From contig NZ_CP061378.1 of the NCBI RefSeq assembly GCF_015624485.1, positions 7,217,501 to 7,281,500 of the forward strand: 64,000 bases of DNA, read 5' to 3'. The notes beneath the pieces are model-generated. The model was not told where the DNA came from. It searched no databases and saw nothing but the letters and a program-made list of their open reading frames with translations. This document shows, one piece after another, positions 25,560-34,106 of this stretch (within the stretch, counting starts at the first letter, position 1; each line of letters starts with the position of its first letter). This DNA comes from Bradyrhizobium genosp. L. GTDB taxonomy: Bacteria; Pseudomonadota; Alphaproteobacteria; Rhizobiales; Xanthobacteraceae. The position numbers were made by a program, and so were the translations under genes.

Positions 25560-25736
25560 GAAACAACCCGTTTCCTATTGGTTAACGACCCCTGGATTGG
25601 TGCGCCTCTTAGAACATTTGCCGCCTCAGGGAAATGCGGAAAACGGCGGCTTCGGCGGCATGTCGTTTGTATGAATAAAGGGGAAAGCAACAGATCGGGC
25701 CGATGATGGGCGCGATCCCGCCGAAACAGGACAGAG

Positions 25737-26801
25737 ATGACCACAAACGGCACAGCCGCCGCCACAGATCGTTCCGCCGCAAGCGGCGGACGCGTGGATT
25801 GGGTCGACTATGCCAAGGGCATCTGCATCGTCATGGTGGTGATGATGCATTCGGTGCTGGGGGTCGAGAAGGCCGCCGACCAGACCGGCTTCATGCATTA
25901 TGTGGTGATGTTCGCAAAGCCGTTCCGGATGCCCGACTTCTTCATGATATCAGGGCTTTTCCTCGCGGTCGTGATCAACAGAGACTGGCGCACCTATCTC
26001 GACCGCAAGGTGATGCACTTCGCCTATTTCTATGTGCTGTGGGTGACCATCCAGTTCGGCTTCAAGGCGCCATCGCTGGCCGAGAACATCGGCTGGGGTC
26101 AGACCGGGCTGTTGTACCTGGAATCCTTCATCGACCCGTTCGGTACGCTCTGGTTCATCTATCTGCTGCCGATCTTCTTCGTCGTCACCAAACTGACACG
26201 CAACGTTCACCCGCTCGTCATCTGGCTGATCGCGGCGGCGCTCGAAACGATGCACGTGGCGACCGGCTGGACCGTGATCGACGAATTCAGCGCGCGCTTC
26301 GTCTACTTCTTCACCGGCTATGTCATGGCCGATGCCGTGTTCGCGCTGTCGAACCGCGCACGGGCGCGGCCACCGCTTGCACTTCTCGGGCTCGGGCTGT
26401 GGGCGCTGGTCAATGGCGGGCTGGTCTCGCTCGGGTGGAGCGAATTGCCAATTGTTTCGCTCGGGCTCGGATTTGCCGGTGCCTGTGCGATCGTCGTCAT
26501 CGGCACGTTGCTGGCACGCGCGCGCTGGCTCGACGGCTTGCGCTTCTGCGGCGAGCATTCGATCGTGATCTATCTCGCCTTCTTCCTGCCGATGGCGGCG
26601 ACGCGCACGGTGCTGCTGCGCAGCGACCTGATCCACGACATCGGCCTGATCTCGCTGATCGTGACCGCGGTCGGCGTCGCCGGTTCCCTCGTGATCTGGC
26701 GGCTGGCGCTGGCGGCACGGGCCAATTTCCTGTTCGAACGGCCCGACACGTTCTGGATTGCCCCGAAAAAGGCAGCGCCCACGCTGCAGGCGGCTGAGTA
26801 A
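25737..26801 (+). CDS. Acyltransferase 3 family membrane protein
   Basis: A 354-residue polytopic protein with about ten membrane segments, of the acyltransferase-3 (OafA/NodX-like) type that acetylates or succinylates extracytoplasmic carbohydrates. The N-terminal motif is RVDWVDYAKGICIVMVVMMH with the conserved His near residue 40. A conserved FRMPDFFMISGLF follows at about 63-75, and a FGTLWFIYLLP loop near 138. The substrate is not evident. It is divergent from the UDP-glucose dehydrogenase gene, with about 175 bp between them. Confidence 0.85.
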   Translation: MTTNGTAAATDRSAASGGRVDWVDYAKGICIVMVVMMHSVLGVEKAADQTGFMHYVVMFAKPFRMPDFFMISGLFLAVVINRDWRTYLDRKVMHFAYFYVLWVTIQFGFKAPSLAENIGWGQTGLLYLESFIDPFGTLWFIYLLPIFFVVTKLTRNVHPLVIWLIAAALETMHVATGWTVIDEFSARFVYFFTGYVMADAVFALSNRARARPPLALLGLGLWALVNGGLVSLGWSELPIVSLGLGFAGACAIVVIGTLLARARWLDGLRFCGEHSIVIYLAFFLPMAATRTVLLRSDLIHDIGLISLIVTAVGVAGSLVIWRLALAARANFLFERPDTFWIAPKKAAPTLQAAE

Positions 26802-26940
26802 GCCCGCCAGACGCCAACAGCGCCTTCGGGCGAAGACGGGATTACAGTGCCAAAAGTCATGACCCGGATTCGTTCCATCCAGGTCGTCATCGGCCTGCAG
26901 AATTCCCGTCCATTGAAATTATTGGATTTTTGATCCCGAA

Positions 26941-26969
26941 TGTTTCGTCGCGGCGGCAGCGACGAAACA
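26941..26969. promoter_or_regulatory. Perfect 11-bp inverted repeat upstream of the ECF sigma gene
   Basis: TGTTTCGTCGC (26941-26951) and GCGACGAAACA (26959-26969) are perfect inverted copies around GGCGGCA. The right arm begins a 13-base string, CGACGAAACAATT, that recurs at 27767-27779 upstream of the tiny gene after the sigma gene. It could be an operator, an RNA hairpin, or part of a sigma-specific promoter. Confidence 0.5.
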
Positions 26970-27081
26970 ATTCTCCCGCTCATGAAACCATTTTCCGCTT
27001 TTGGCGCAGACATCCAGAAACCGGCCGTAACTAACAATTCTCCCAACGAACCGCCGCCCAACGGCGAACTGGGAGCCTGTC

Positions 27082-27693
27082 ATGTCGAACGTCATCGCCA
27101 TCAACGCCGCAGCCAAGCAGCACATTGCCACTGCCCGCGCGACCTCGGATGAAATGCTGCTCGAGAGTATCGGCGGTGGCGACCGCACCGCGATGCACGT
27201 GCTCTATTCCCGGCACAACGTCCGGGTCTACCGGTTCGTGCTGCGGATGGTGCGCGACACCACGATGGCCGAGGACCTGGTCAGCCAGGTGTTCCTGGAC
27301 GTCTGGCGCACCGCGACCCAGTTCGAGGGCCGCTCCCAGGTTTCGACCTGGCTGCTGTCGATCGCCCGCTTCAAGGCGCTGACCGCACTGCGCCAGCGCA
27401 AGCACGAGGATATCGACCAGGACGACGTGCTGGAGATCGCCGACGGCGCCGACACGCCGGAAACCTCGCTGGACCGTGCCACCACCAGCCAGATCCTGCG
27501 CGCCTGCGTCGCCAAGCTGTCGCCGGCGCACCGCGAGATCATCAACCTGGTCTACTACCATGAGAAGTCGGTCGAGGAGGCCGGGCTGATCATCGGCATC
27601 CCGCAGAGCACGGTGAAGACCCGGATGTTCTATGCCCGCAAGCAGCTCGCCGACCTCCTGAAGGGCGCTGGCGTGGACAGTGTCGCGGCATAA
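27082..27693 (+). CDS. ECF-type RNA polymerase sigma factor
   Basis: A 203-residue sigma-70 family factor with only regions 2 and 4. Region 2 spans about 25-95, with VYRFVLRMVRDTTMAEDLVSQVFLDVW and STWLLSIARFKALTALRQ. Region 4 spans about 135-190, with LSPAHREIINLVYYHEKSVEEAG and the HTH ending in IPQSTVKTRMFYARKQL. ECF factors redirect RNA polymerase to stress or envelope genes. No anti-sigma factor gene is adjacent on either side; the next gene encodes a tiny exported-looking peptide. A strong inverted repeat lies about 110 bp upstream. Confidence 0.92.
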   Translation: MSNVIAINAAAKQHIATARATSDEMLLESIGGGDRTAMHVLYSRHNVRVYRFVLRMVRDTTMAEDLVSQVFLDVWRTATQFEGRSQVSTWLLSIARFKALTALRQRKHEDIDQDDVLEIADGADTPETSLDRATTSQILRACVAKLSPAHREIINLVYYHEKSVEEAGLIIGIPQSTVKTRMFYARKQLADLLKGAGVDSVAA

Positions 27694-27866
27694 ACATAAT
27701 AAATTCAATTACTTAAATAGAGATCGCGCAATCCCGGCAGTTGTCCACGAAGCCAATAAAGTCCGACGACGAAACAATTGAAACAGACGACGACATCACC
27801 CGGAAAAACGCAGCCTCTAAACCTCCAGCCAACGACGCAACGCCAACCGCCGAACAGGAGAGAGAA

Positions 27867-28058
27867 ATGTTGAAGCCTTCCCTTCGCTTTTTCATCGTCC
27901 CGCTCGGCGCGGTCGCTACCCTGGCCTCGCTGTCCAGCCAGCAGATTGCCCCTCGCGGTCACCGCGACGGCACCATGCAGGTCCGCGAGCAGGTGGTCGA
28001 CTGCAGCACCAAGACATCTGCGGAGGTCTGCGTGATCTCCACCAGCGGAGCCCGCTGA
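27867..28058 (+). CDS. Tiny membrane-targeted or exported protein after the sigma gene
   Basis: A 63-residue protein with an N-terminal hydrophobic segment (LRFFIVPLGAVATLASL, about 5-21), followed by a polar part with two cysteines (VVDCSTK, AEVCVIS). ATG 27867 is preceded by GGAGAGAG. A longer in-frame start at 27741 would add 42 hydrophilic residues and hide the signal segment, so it is not preferred. The gene lies 173 bp after the ECF sigma gene and shares a 13-base upstream string with it. It could be a target of, or a small regulator for, that sigma factor; this is inference. No family is recognised. Confidence 0.55.
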   Translation: MLKPSLRFFIVPLGAVATLASLSSQQIAPRGHRDGTMQVREQVVDCSTKTSAEVCVISTSGAR

Positions 28059-28104
28059 CCGAATTTCGAGACCATCTACGTTCCAACCTCCCAAGTGACC
28101 TCCA

Positions 28105-28146
28105 GCGACCCGGCCGGGATGCCCCCCAGCCGGGTCGTTCTCTATT
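28105..28146 (+). terminator. Intrinsic terminator after the tiny gene
   Basis: CGACCCGGC (28106-28114) pairs with GCCGGGTCG (28129-28137), followed by TTCTCTATTT. It ends the sigma-associated transcription unit. Confidence 0.65.
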
Positions 28147-28236
28147 TGGCGGGCTAACGCGCGATAAGGTTGGCTTGGTCCGGCCGGCATCGGAAGTGCC
28201 ACCTCTCCCTTGGGAGAGGTGAAGCGAACCTATGCT

Positions 28237-29166
28237 CTAGAAGCTCCAGCCTTTCGAGGTGGCCCAGTCCAGCATGAACTGCTCGGTCTCCTGGCCGGCG
28301 TCGGCGAGCCAAGCGGTGAAGTCGGCGATCGCCGCCGCACTCTCGTTGTCGGCGAGGTAGAACGAGCGGTACTCGCGCTTGCGCAGGCCGAGATCGCCGA
28401 ACGGCAGGCAGAGCTGGCCGGCCATCAACTCGTCGATCACCAGGAACAGCGGAAACAGCCCGATGCCGATCCGCTCGATCGTCGCCTGCAGCGCAAAGAA
28501 CATCTGCTCGAACCGCAGCGTCTCCTGGTCCGCGCTCATCTCGGCACCGGCCTGGGCGAGCCAGCGCGGCCAGTCATAGGGCTCGGTGAGATAGGTGATC
28601 AGGGTATGGTGCCTGAGGTCATCGGGGGTGACGAGCCGCCCGCGCGTCAGCAAATCGACGTGGCAGACCGGCGCGATCATCTCGGTCATGAAATGCTGCG
28701 ACACCCAGCCGACGGGCTCACCGACATTGCCGCGGATCGCGACGTCGAACGAGCGGTCGTTGACGTTGAGCGGCCCGATCGAGGTCAACAGCCGCAACTC
28801 GACGTCGGCGCGGATGCGCTGGAACGAGGCGATGCGCCGGATCAGCCAGCGCATCGCAAAGGTCGGCGGCGCGCTGACGCGCAGCACCGACGGCGTGCCG
28901 TATTGCTTCATGTCCATCGACGCCAGCGCCAGCCGATCCAGGATCGCCGTGACCTCGCGATAATAGATTTGCCCGGCGGCGGTCAGCGTCAGCTGCGAGG
29001 GTGCGCGGCGGAACAGCTTGACGCCGAACCACTCCTCGAGAAGCGCGACCTGGCGGCTGACGGCGCCGTGGGTGACGAGCAGCTCTTCCGCGGCCTTGGT
29101 GAAGCTCACATGCCGCGCGGCTGCCTCGAATGTCCGCACCGCGTTGAGCGGTGGCAACTTCCTCAT
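28237..29166 (-). CDS. LysR-family transcriptional regulator (GcvA-like)
   Basis: A 309-residue LysR-type regulator. The N-terminal HTH is LNAVRTFEAAARHVSFTKAA, then THGAVSRQVALLEEWFGVKLF (residues 8-52), followed by a periplasmic-binding-like effector domain from about 90. The domain order and the SFTKAAEELLVTHGAVS text resemble GcvA-type members. It lies directly downstream of dctA on the same strand (24 bp), and a catabolic cluster starts divergently beyond dctA. It may therefore regulate dctA and the monooxygenase cluster, responding to an aromatic intermediate. That is inferred from position. Confidence 0.9.
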   Translation of the reverse strand: MRKLPPLNAVRTFEAAARHVSFTKAAEELLVTHGAVSRQVALLEEWFGVKLFRRAPSQLTLTAAGQIYYREVTAILDRLALASMDMKQYGTPSVLRVSAPPTFAMRWLIRRIASFQRIRADVELRLLTSIGPLNVNDRSFDVAIRGNVGEPVGWVSQHFMTEMIAPVCHVDLLTRGRLVTPDDLRHHTLITYLTEPYDWPRWLAQAGAEMSADQETLRFEQMFFALQATIERIGIGLFPLFLVIDELMAGQLCLPFGDLGLRKREYRSFYLADNESAAAIADFTAWLADAGQETEQFMLDWATSKGWSF

Positions 29167-29190
29167 GGTGGTGTCGCGTCTCCGGAAGGA

Positions 29191-30507
29191 TCAGGAGGAT
29201 AGCGTGGAGGCGTCCGGATTGTCGAGGGCGCGGGCGAACTGGGCGCGGTCGAGATCGCCTTCCCAGCGCGACACCACCACGGTCGCCACCGCCGTGCCGA
29301 TGAAGTTGGTCAGCGCACGCGCTTCCGACATGAAGCGGTCGATGCCGAGCAGCAGCGCGATGCTTGCGACGGGCACATGGCCGATCGAGCCCAATGTCGC
29401 GGCCAGCACGATGAAGCCGCTGCCCGGCACGGCGGCGGCGCCCTTCGACGTCAAGAGGCAGACCACGACGAGGCCGATCTGCTGCATCAGCGACATCGGC
29501 GTGTCGGTGGCCTGGGCGAGGAACACGGCGGCCATGGTGAGGTAGATGCAGGTGCCGTCGAGATTGAAGGTGTAGCCGGTCGGAATCACGAGGCCGACGG
29601 TCGATTCCGCGCAGCCGGCCGCCTTCATCTTGTCGATGAACCGCGGCATCACCGATTCCGAACCTGACAGGCCGAACACCAGCAGCAGCTCTTCCCGGAG
29701 ATAGCGGATCAGCTTGAAGATGCTGAAGCCTGCGAGGCGCGACACGATGCCGAGGCCGACGATGATGAACAGGAGGCACGTGAGATAGAACACCAGCATG
29801 AAGTGCGACAATGCGACGATCGAGCCGGCGCCGTACTTGCCGATGGTGAAGGCCATGGCGCCGAACGCGCCGATCGGCGCGATCCGCATGATCATGCCGA
29901 TCAGGATGAAGAGGATCTTCGACAGCTTCTCGATCGCCACCAGCACCGGCTTGCCGTTCTCGCCATAGCGCTGCAGCGCGATGCCAAAGAACACGGCGAA
30001 AAACAGCACCTGGAGCGTATCGCCGCTGGTGAACGCGCCGCCGATGGTCGACGGGATCACGTTCATCAGGAAACCGACCACGGACTGGTCGTGCGACTGG
30101 GTCACGTAGGAGGCGACCAGGCGGGAATCGAGCGAGGCCGCCGAGACGTGCATGCCCTCGCCCGGCCGCGCCAGATTGATGACGATGAGGCCGAGGATCA
30201 GCGCCGCGGTGGTGGCGACCTCGAAATACAGGATGGTCTTCAGTCCGATCCGGCCGGCCTTGCGCATGTCGCCGAGGCTCGCAATGCCGTCCACCACGGT
30301 GAGGAAGACGATCGGCGCAATCGCCATCTTGATCATCTTGATCAGCGCGTCACCGAGCGGCTTCAGCGCCGCGCCGACATCGGGCCAGAGATAACCGACG
30401 AGCGCGCCCAGCGCGATGCCGACCAGCACCTGCACATAGAGACGCGCATGCCAGGGCGTCGCGACGGCATCGAGACGGGTGGCGCCGTCATTGGTGATCG
30501 TGGACAT
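29191..30507 (-). CDS. dctA: C4-dicarboxylate transporter, DctA type
   Basis: A 438-residue DAACS-family symporter that imports succinate, fumarate and malate with protons or Na+. Family sequence includes MIKMAIAPIVFLTVVDGIAS (about 55-78), SGSESVMPRFIDKM and the substrate-site text PTGYTFNLDGTCIYLTMAAVF. The TSKGAAAVPGSGFIVLAATL hairpin follows. Rhizobia often have several dctA paralogues; this one is near an aromatic or N-heterocycle catabolic cluster, so uptake of related dicarboxylates such as fumarate or maleate is possible. It is divergent from the monooxygenase gene, across 344 bp. Confidence 0.93.
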   Translation of the reverse strand: MSTITNDGATRLDAVATPWHARLYVQVLVGIALGALVGYLWPDVGAALKPLGDALIKMIKMAIAPIVFLTVVDGIASLGDMRKAGRIGLKTILYFEVATTAALILGLIVINLARPGEGMHVSAASLDSRLVASYVTQSHDQSVVGFLMNVIPSTIGGAFTSGDTLQVLFFAVFFGIALQRYGENGKPVLVAIEKLSKILFILIGMIMRIAPIGAFGAMAFTIGKYGAGSIVALSHFMLVFYLTCLLFIIVGLGIVSRLAGFSIFKLIRYLREELLLVFGLSGSESVMPRFIDKMKAAGCAESTVGLVIPTGYTFNLDGTCIYLTMAAVFLAQATDTPMSLMQQIGLVVVCLLTSKGAAAVPGSGFIVLAATLGSIGHVPVASIALLLGIDRFMSEARALTNFIGTAVATVVVSRWEGDLDRAQFARALDNPDASTLSS

Positions 30508-30851
30508 GGGCGTCGATCCTCGGATGTCTTGCTGTTGGCCGCGCGGGCGAAATCATCGGCAAACGCCGATCCGGCAGCGCTTGAACGTTGGCGAGCGATC
30601 GCGCAAAGCGCAAACGAGTTAAGCTCAGGCAGCGTGACCTCAGCTCACAGGCTGACGCAGGCCGAAACGACGCGATCGGCGACAGAGGCAGTCTTGTGCG
30701 GCGCGACAATCACTGTGGCGCAGAGTTCTCGACGAGCCGCGTGAGCCCACCTCACGCTCCGTCAGCATTACTCGTTTGCGGGTGCGGCCGGCTTTGAACG
30801 ACAAAGGCGGGGAAGCCGGTCGCCAAACCGGCCAAGCTGTGAGGAACGACA
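30508..30851. other. Divergent intergenic region between dctA and the monooxygenase gene
   Basis: This 344-bp stretch contains no gene. It must hold promoters for both divergent units and probably a LysR-type binding site. I could not pick out a clear sigma-54 (-24/-12) element or a strong palindrome by eye. Confidence 0.5.
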
Positions 30852-31979
30852 ATGAGCAGACTTTCAGTGGCGGTGATCGGCGCCGGCATGGGCGGGCTTG
30901 CCTCCGCCGCGGCCCTGAGCCGCGCAGGCGTCGATGTCACCGTGTACGAGCAGGCCCAGCGCTTCACCCGGCTCGGCGCCGGCATCCAGATCGGCTGCAA
31001 CGCCATGAAGGTGATGCGGGCCTGGGATCTGGAGCCGCTGCTGCGCCGCCAGGCGTTCTATCCGCGCTCCTGGAACAACAAGGAGTACGACACCGGCGAG
31101 GTGCGCTTCGACATGGTGTTCGGCCCCTCCGCCGAGGAGCGTTACGGTGCGCCTTATCTGCTCGGGCATCGCGGCGATTTGCATGCGGCGCTCGCCAGCG
31201 CCGTGCCTGACGATCTCGTTCGCCTCGATCACAAGCTGACCGCGATCGAACAGCGCGCGGACGGTTCGGTCGCGCTGGCCTTCGCCAACGGCCACACCGC
31301 GACCGTCGACGCCCTGGTCGCGGCGGACGGCGTGCATTCCTTGGTCAAGGAGCGTCTGTTCGGCCGCAACGAACCGAACTTTACCGGCCGCATCGCCTAT
31401 CGCACCGTCTTCCCCGCGTCGCTGCTGAACGGCTATCCGATCGACGACTGCACCAAATGGTGGGGGCCGGATCGCCACATCGTCATCTATTACGTCAAGC
31501 CCGACCGCAGCGAGGTCTACTTCGTCACCAGCCAGCCGGAGCCGGGGTTTACCGTGGAATCCTGGTCGGCGACCGGCGACGTGCGCGAATTGCGCAAGGC
31601 GTTCGAAGACTTCCATCCCCAGGTTCGTCACGTGCTGGACGCCTGCCCATCGGTGCACAAATGGGCGCTGGTCGACCGCGATCCGCTGCCGCGCTGGAGC
31701 GAGGGCAACATCACGCTGCTCGGCGACGCCTGCCATCCAATGACGCCCTACATGGCGCAGGGCGCGGCGATGGCGATCGAGGATGCCGCGGTGCTGTCGC
31801 GCTGCCTGACCGGCGTCGACCGCGATGGTGTCTCTGATGCCTTCCGCCGCTTCGAGGCGACGCGCAAGCCGCGAACCTCGCGCGTGCAGGGGAGTTCACG
31901 GACCAACACCTGGCTGAAGAACCCGACCGATCCGGCCTGGGTCTACGGCTACGACGCCTGGAACACGCCGCTCGCCTAG
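30852..31979 (+). CDS. FAD-dependent monooxygenase, NicC-like
   Basis: A 375-residue group A flavoprotein hydroxylase. The FAD dinucleotide fold is VAVIGAGMGGLASAAAL (7-23), the DG motif is LVAADGVHS (about 150-160), and the GD motif is LLGDACHPMTPYMAQGA (about 291-307). The text FTRLGAGIQIGCNAMKVMR closely recalls 6-hydroxynicotinate 3-monooxygenase (NicC) and salicylate hydroxylase. The reaction is decarboxylative or simple ring hydroxylation with NAD(P)H and O2. It starts a three-gene run with a carboxymuconolactone-decarboxylase-like and an enol-lactonase-like gene. The exact substrate is inferred. Confidence 0.88.
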   Translation: MSRLSVAVIGAGMGGLASAAALSRAGVDVTVYEQAQRFTRLGAGIQIGCNAMKVMRAWDLEPLLRRQAFYPRSWNNKEYDTGEVRFDMVFGPSAEERYGAPYLLGHRGDLHAALASAVPDDLVRLDHKLTAIEQRADGSVALAFANGHTATVDALVAADGVHSLVKERLFGRNEPNFTGRIAYRTVFPASLLNGYPIDDCTKWWGPDRHIVIYYVKPDRSEVYFVTSQPEPGFTVESWSATGDVRELRKAFEDFHPQVRHVLDACPSVHKWALVDRDPLPRWSEGNITLLGDACHPMTPYMAQGAAMAIEDAAVLSRCLTGVDRDGVSDAFRRFEATRKPRTSRVQGSSRTNTWLKNPTDPAWVYGYDAWNTPLA

Positions 31980-32014
31980 CCGGCGCTGGCCTGACCTCAC
32001 TTCAAACGGAGACG

Positions 32015-32416
32015 ATGATGACCGACGCAAATCCCCGCGGCGAGAAATTCGAGCGCGGGTTGCAGACCCGCCGCAGCGTGCTCGGCGACGCCTATGTCGA
32101 GCGCTCGCTGAAGGCGGCCGATGATTTCAACTGGCCGATCCAGAAGCTCGCGACCGAATATTGCTGGGATGAGATCTGGAACAGGCCGGACCTCGACAAG
32201 CGCAGCCGCAGCCTGCTCAACCTCGGCATGATCGCGGCGCTCAACCGGCCGCACGAGCTCAAGGTGCATATCCGCGGCGCGCTCAACAACGGACTGAGCA
32301 AGGCCGAGCTGCGCGAGGTGTTCCTGCAGATCGCGGTCTATTGCGGCATGCCCGCCGGGCTCGACAGTTTCCGCATCGCCAAGGATGTTTTTGCGGAGAT
32401 GGGTCTTGTCGACTGA
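32015..32416 (+). CDS. Carboxymuconolactone decarboxylase family protein (PcaC-like)
   Basis: A 133-residue all-helical protein of the CMD family. The text RRSVLGDAYVERSLKAADDFN and the C-terminal VYCGMPAGLDSFRIAKDVF match 4-carboxymuconolactone decarboxylase more closely than AhpD; no CxxC peroxidase motif is present. PcaC decarboxylates gamma-carboxymuconolactone in the beta-ketoadipate pathway. Here it follows a NicC-like monooxygenase by 35 bp and overlaps a PcaD-like hydrolase gene, so a related ring-fission pathway is likely. Confidence 0.85.
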   Translation: MMTDANPRGEKFERGLQTRRSVLGDAYVERSLKAADDFNWPIQKLATEYCWDEIWNRPDLDKRSRSLLNLGMIAALNRPHELKVHIRGALNNGLSKAELREVFLQIAVYCGMPAGLDSFRIAKDVFAEMGLVD

Positions 32417-33248
32417 ACCGGCCCCGATCGTTACCGCCGCATGGCACGGCTTTGTCCGGCAAGATGTACTGGGCAAGGCCGGGCGGCTCAGCCTGCGCAT
32501 CGGCGGCCCTGAGCAAGGCAAGCCGGTGTTGCTCTGCCATTCGATCCTGACCAGCAGCGCGATCTGGCACCGTCAGGCGATCGCGCTCGCCGCCCGCGGC
32601 CACCGCGTGCTCGCGCTCGACAGCCGTGGCCACGGACAATCCGAGGCGCCGCGCGGTCCCTACAGCATGGACGACCTGGTGGCGGATGCGGTCGCCGTGC
32701 TCGATCATTTCAGCATCGCAAAGGCTCACGTGATCGGCGTCTCGCAGGGCGGCATGACGGCGTTCGGGCTCGGCGTGCGCCATCCCGACCGCGTGCTCAG
32801 CCTGTGCGTGCTCGCCGCACGCGCCGATGCGCCGCCGCCCTTCGCCGCCGCATGGGACGACCGGATCGCGCTGGTGCGCGAGCGCGGCATTGCGCCGCTG
32901 GCGGCGCCTACCGCCGAGCGCTGGTTCGGACAGCCCTTTCTCGAGGCGCATCCTGCGATCGCGACCGCATTGCTCGACTGTATCAACGAGACCGATCCCG
33001 AGGGCTTCATCGGCTGTGCCCGCGCGATCCAGGGGCTCGCCTATCTCGACGGCGTCAAGCAGCTGAAGGTGCCGCTGACGATGATCGTGGGCGCGCTCGA
33101 TACGTTGCTGGTGCAGCCGATGCGAGACCTGGCGACGATGCTCGGCTGCCCGCTGGTGACCATTCCCGACGCCGGGCACCTGCCCCAGGTGGATCATCCG
33201 GACGAGGTCGATGCCGCGATCAACCAACACCTCCGCGCGTTCGCGTGA
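32406..33248 (+). CDS. Alpha/beta hydrolase, 3-oxoadipate enol-lactonase-like
   Basis: A 280-residue alpha/beta hydrolase. The nucleophile elbow is GVSQGG (Ser113), the oxyanion-side motif is CHSILTSSAIW (about 44-54), the strand after it is LALDSRGHGQSEAP, and the catalytic His is in DAGHLPQVDHP near the C-terminus. The architecture is that of PcaD-type enol-lactonases. TTG 32406 is chosen since GGAG lies about nine bases upstream; ATG 32385, seven codons earlier, is an alternative. Either start overlaps the end of the CMD gene, so translation is coupled. PcaC and PcaD functions are often adjacent or fused in bacteria. Confidence 0.85.
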   Translation: MSTEPAPIVTAAWHGFVRQDVLGKAGRLSLRIGGPEQGKPVLLCHSILTSSAIWHRQAIALAARGHRVLALDSRGHGQSEAPRGPYSMDDLVADAVAVLDHFSIAKAHVIGVSQGGMTAFGLGVRHPDRVLSLCVLAARADAPPPFAAAWDDRIALVRERGIAPLAAPTAERWFGQPFLEAHPAIATALLDCINETDPEGFIGCARAIQGLAYLDGVKQLKVPLTMIVGALDTLLVQPMRDLATMLGCPLVTIPDAGHLPQVDHPDEVDAAINQHLRAFA

Positions 33249-33389
33249 AACCGGACACGGCCGGCCTCACGCGGACGTGACGCCGCTCGGGCCCCGATCA
33301 CCGTAACGGCCCAGGCCAGCTCGCGAAGAACATCACATGCACCTGGCGCGGCCGCTTGGCGCGCTTGGGTCTTTGATGGACGGATCGCG

Positions 33390-34085
33390 ATGCTCAGCCT
33401 TGCCCTTGCCCTGCTTGCCGGTGTTGCGACCGTCGCCGCCCCCTGCACCCTGCCGATGCTGCCGATCCTGCTCGGGGCATCGATAGGCCAGACCCGCAAG
33501 GCGCGGCCCGCGATGATCGCGCTCGGCTTCGTGATGTCGTTCTCTGTCGTGGCATTGCTGCTGAGCGCGATCACGCGCGCCTTCGATTTCGATCCGAATC
33601 TGCTGCGCACCGGGGCCGCCATCCTGCTCGCCGGCTTCGGCCTGCTGATGCTCTGGCCGGCGCCGTTCGAATGGCTGGCGATCCGCCTCACCGGCGCCGC
33701 GGGCGGGGCCGGCAGCGCCGCGCCGTCGCAAAGCCTGTTCGGCGGCTTCGTGCTCGGCAGCACGCTCGGCCTGGTCTGGACGCCTTGCGCGGGTCCCGTG
33801 CTCGGCTCGATCCTGACCATCGTCGCGACCTCGAAGGATACCGCATGGGCGAGCCTGCAGCTCGTCATCTACGCGATCGGCGCCGCGATCCCGATGCTCG
33901 CGATCGCCTATGGCGGCCAGGCCGTCACCACTCGCGTCCGCAGCATCGCGCGTTTCGCGCCACGCCTGCAGCAGGGCTTCGGCGTCGTGATCATCGCCTT
34001 CGCGGCGCTGTCCTATCTGCAATACGACACGCTGATCGTGGCGTGGCTGACCCAATTCTATCCCAACGGCCAGATCGGCCTGTGA
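33390..34085 (+). CDS. CcdA/DsbD-like transmembrane thiol transporter
   Basis: A 231-residue protein with six apparent membrane segments that belongs to the CcdA/DsbD-beta group, which moves reducing equivalents from cytoplasmic thioredoxin to the periplasm. The two paired cysteines lie at AAPCTLPMLP (Cys19) and WTPCAGPVLGS (about 127), the expected symmetric positions. The next gene encodes an exported thioredoxin-like protein, and cydAB follow. Similar pairs are known as CcdA plus TlpA/CcmG, SoxV plus SoxW, or as the fused DipZ. The partner and target here are not certain. Confidence 0.88.
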   Translation: MLSLALALLAGVATVAAPCTLPMLPILLGASIGQTRKARPAMIALGFVMSFSVVALLLSAITRAFDFDPNLLRTGAAILLAGFGLLMLWPAPFEWLAIRLTGAAGGAGSAAPSQSLFGGFVLGSTLGLVWTPCAGPVLGSILTIVATSKDTAWASLQLVIYAIGAAIPMLAIAYGGQAVTTRVRSIARFAPRLQQGFGVVIIAFAALSYLQYDTLIVAWLTQFYPNGQIGL

Positions 34086-34106
34086 GCCCCTCGCAAGGAG
34101 GTATCG

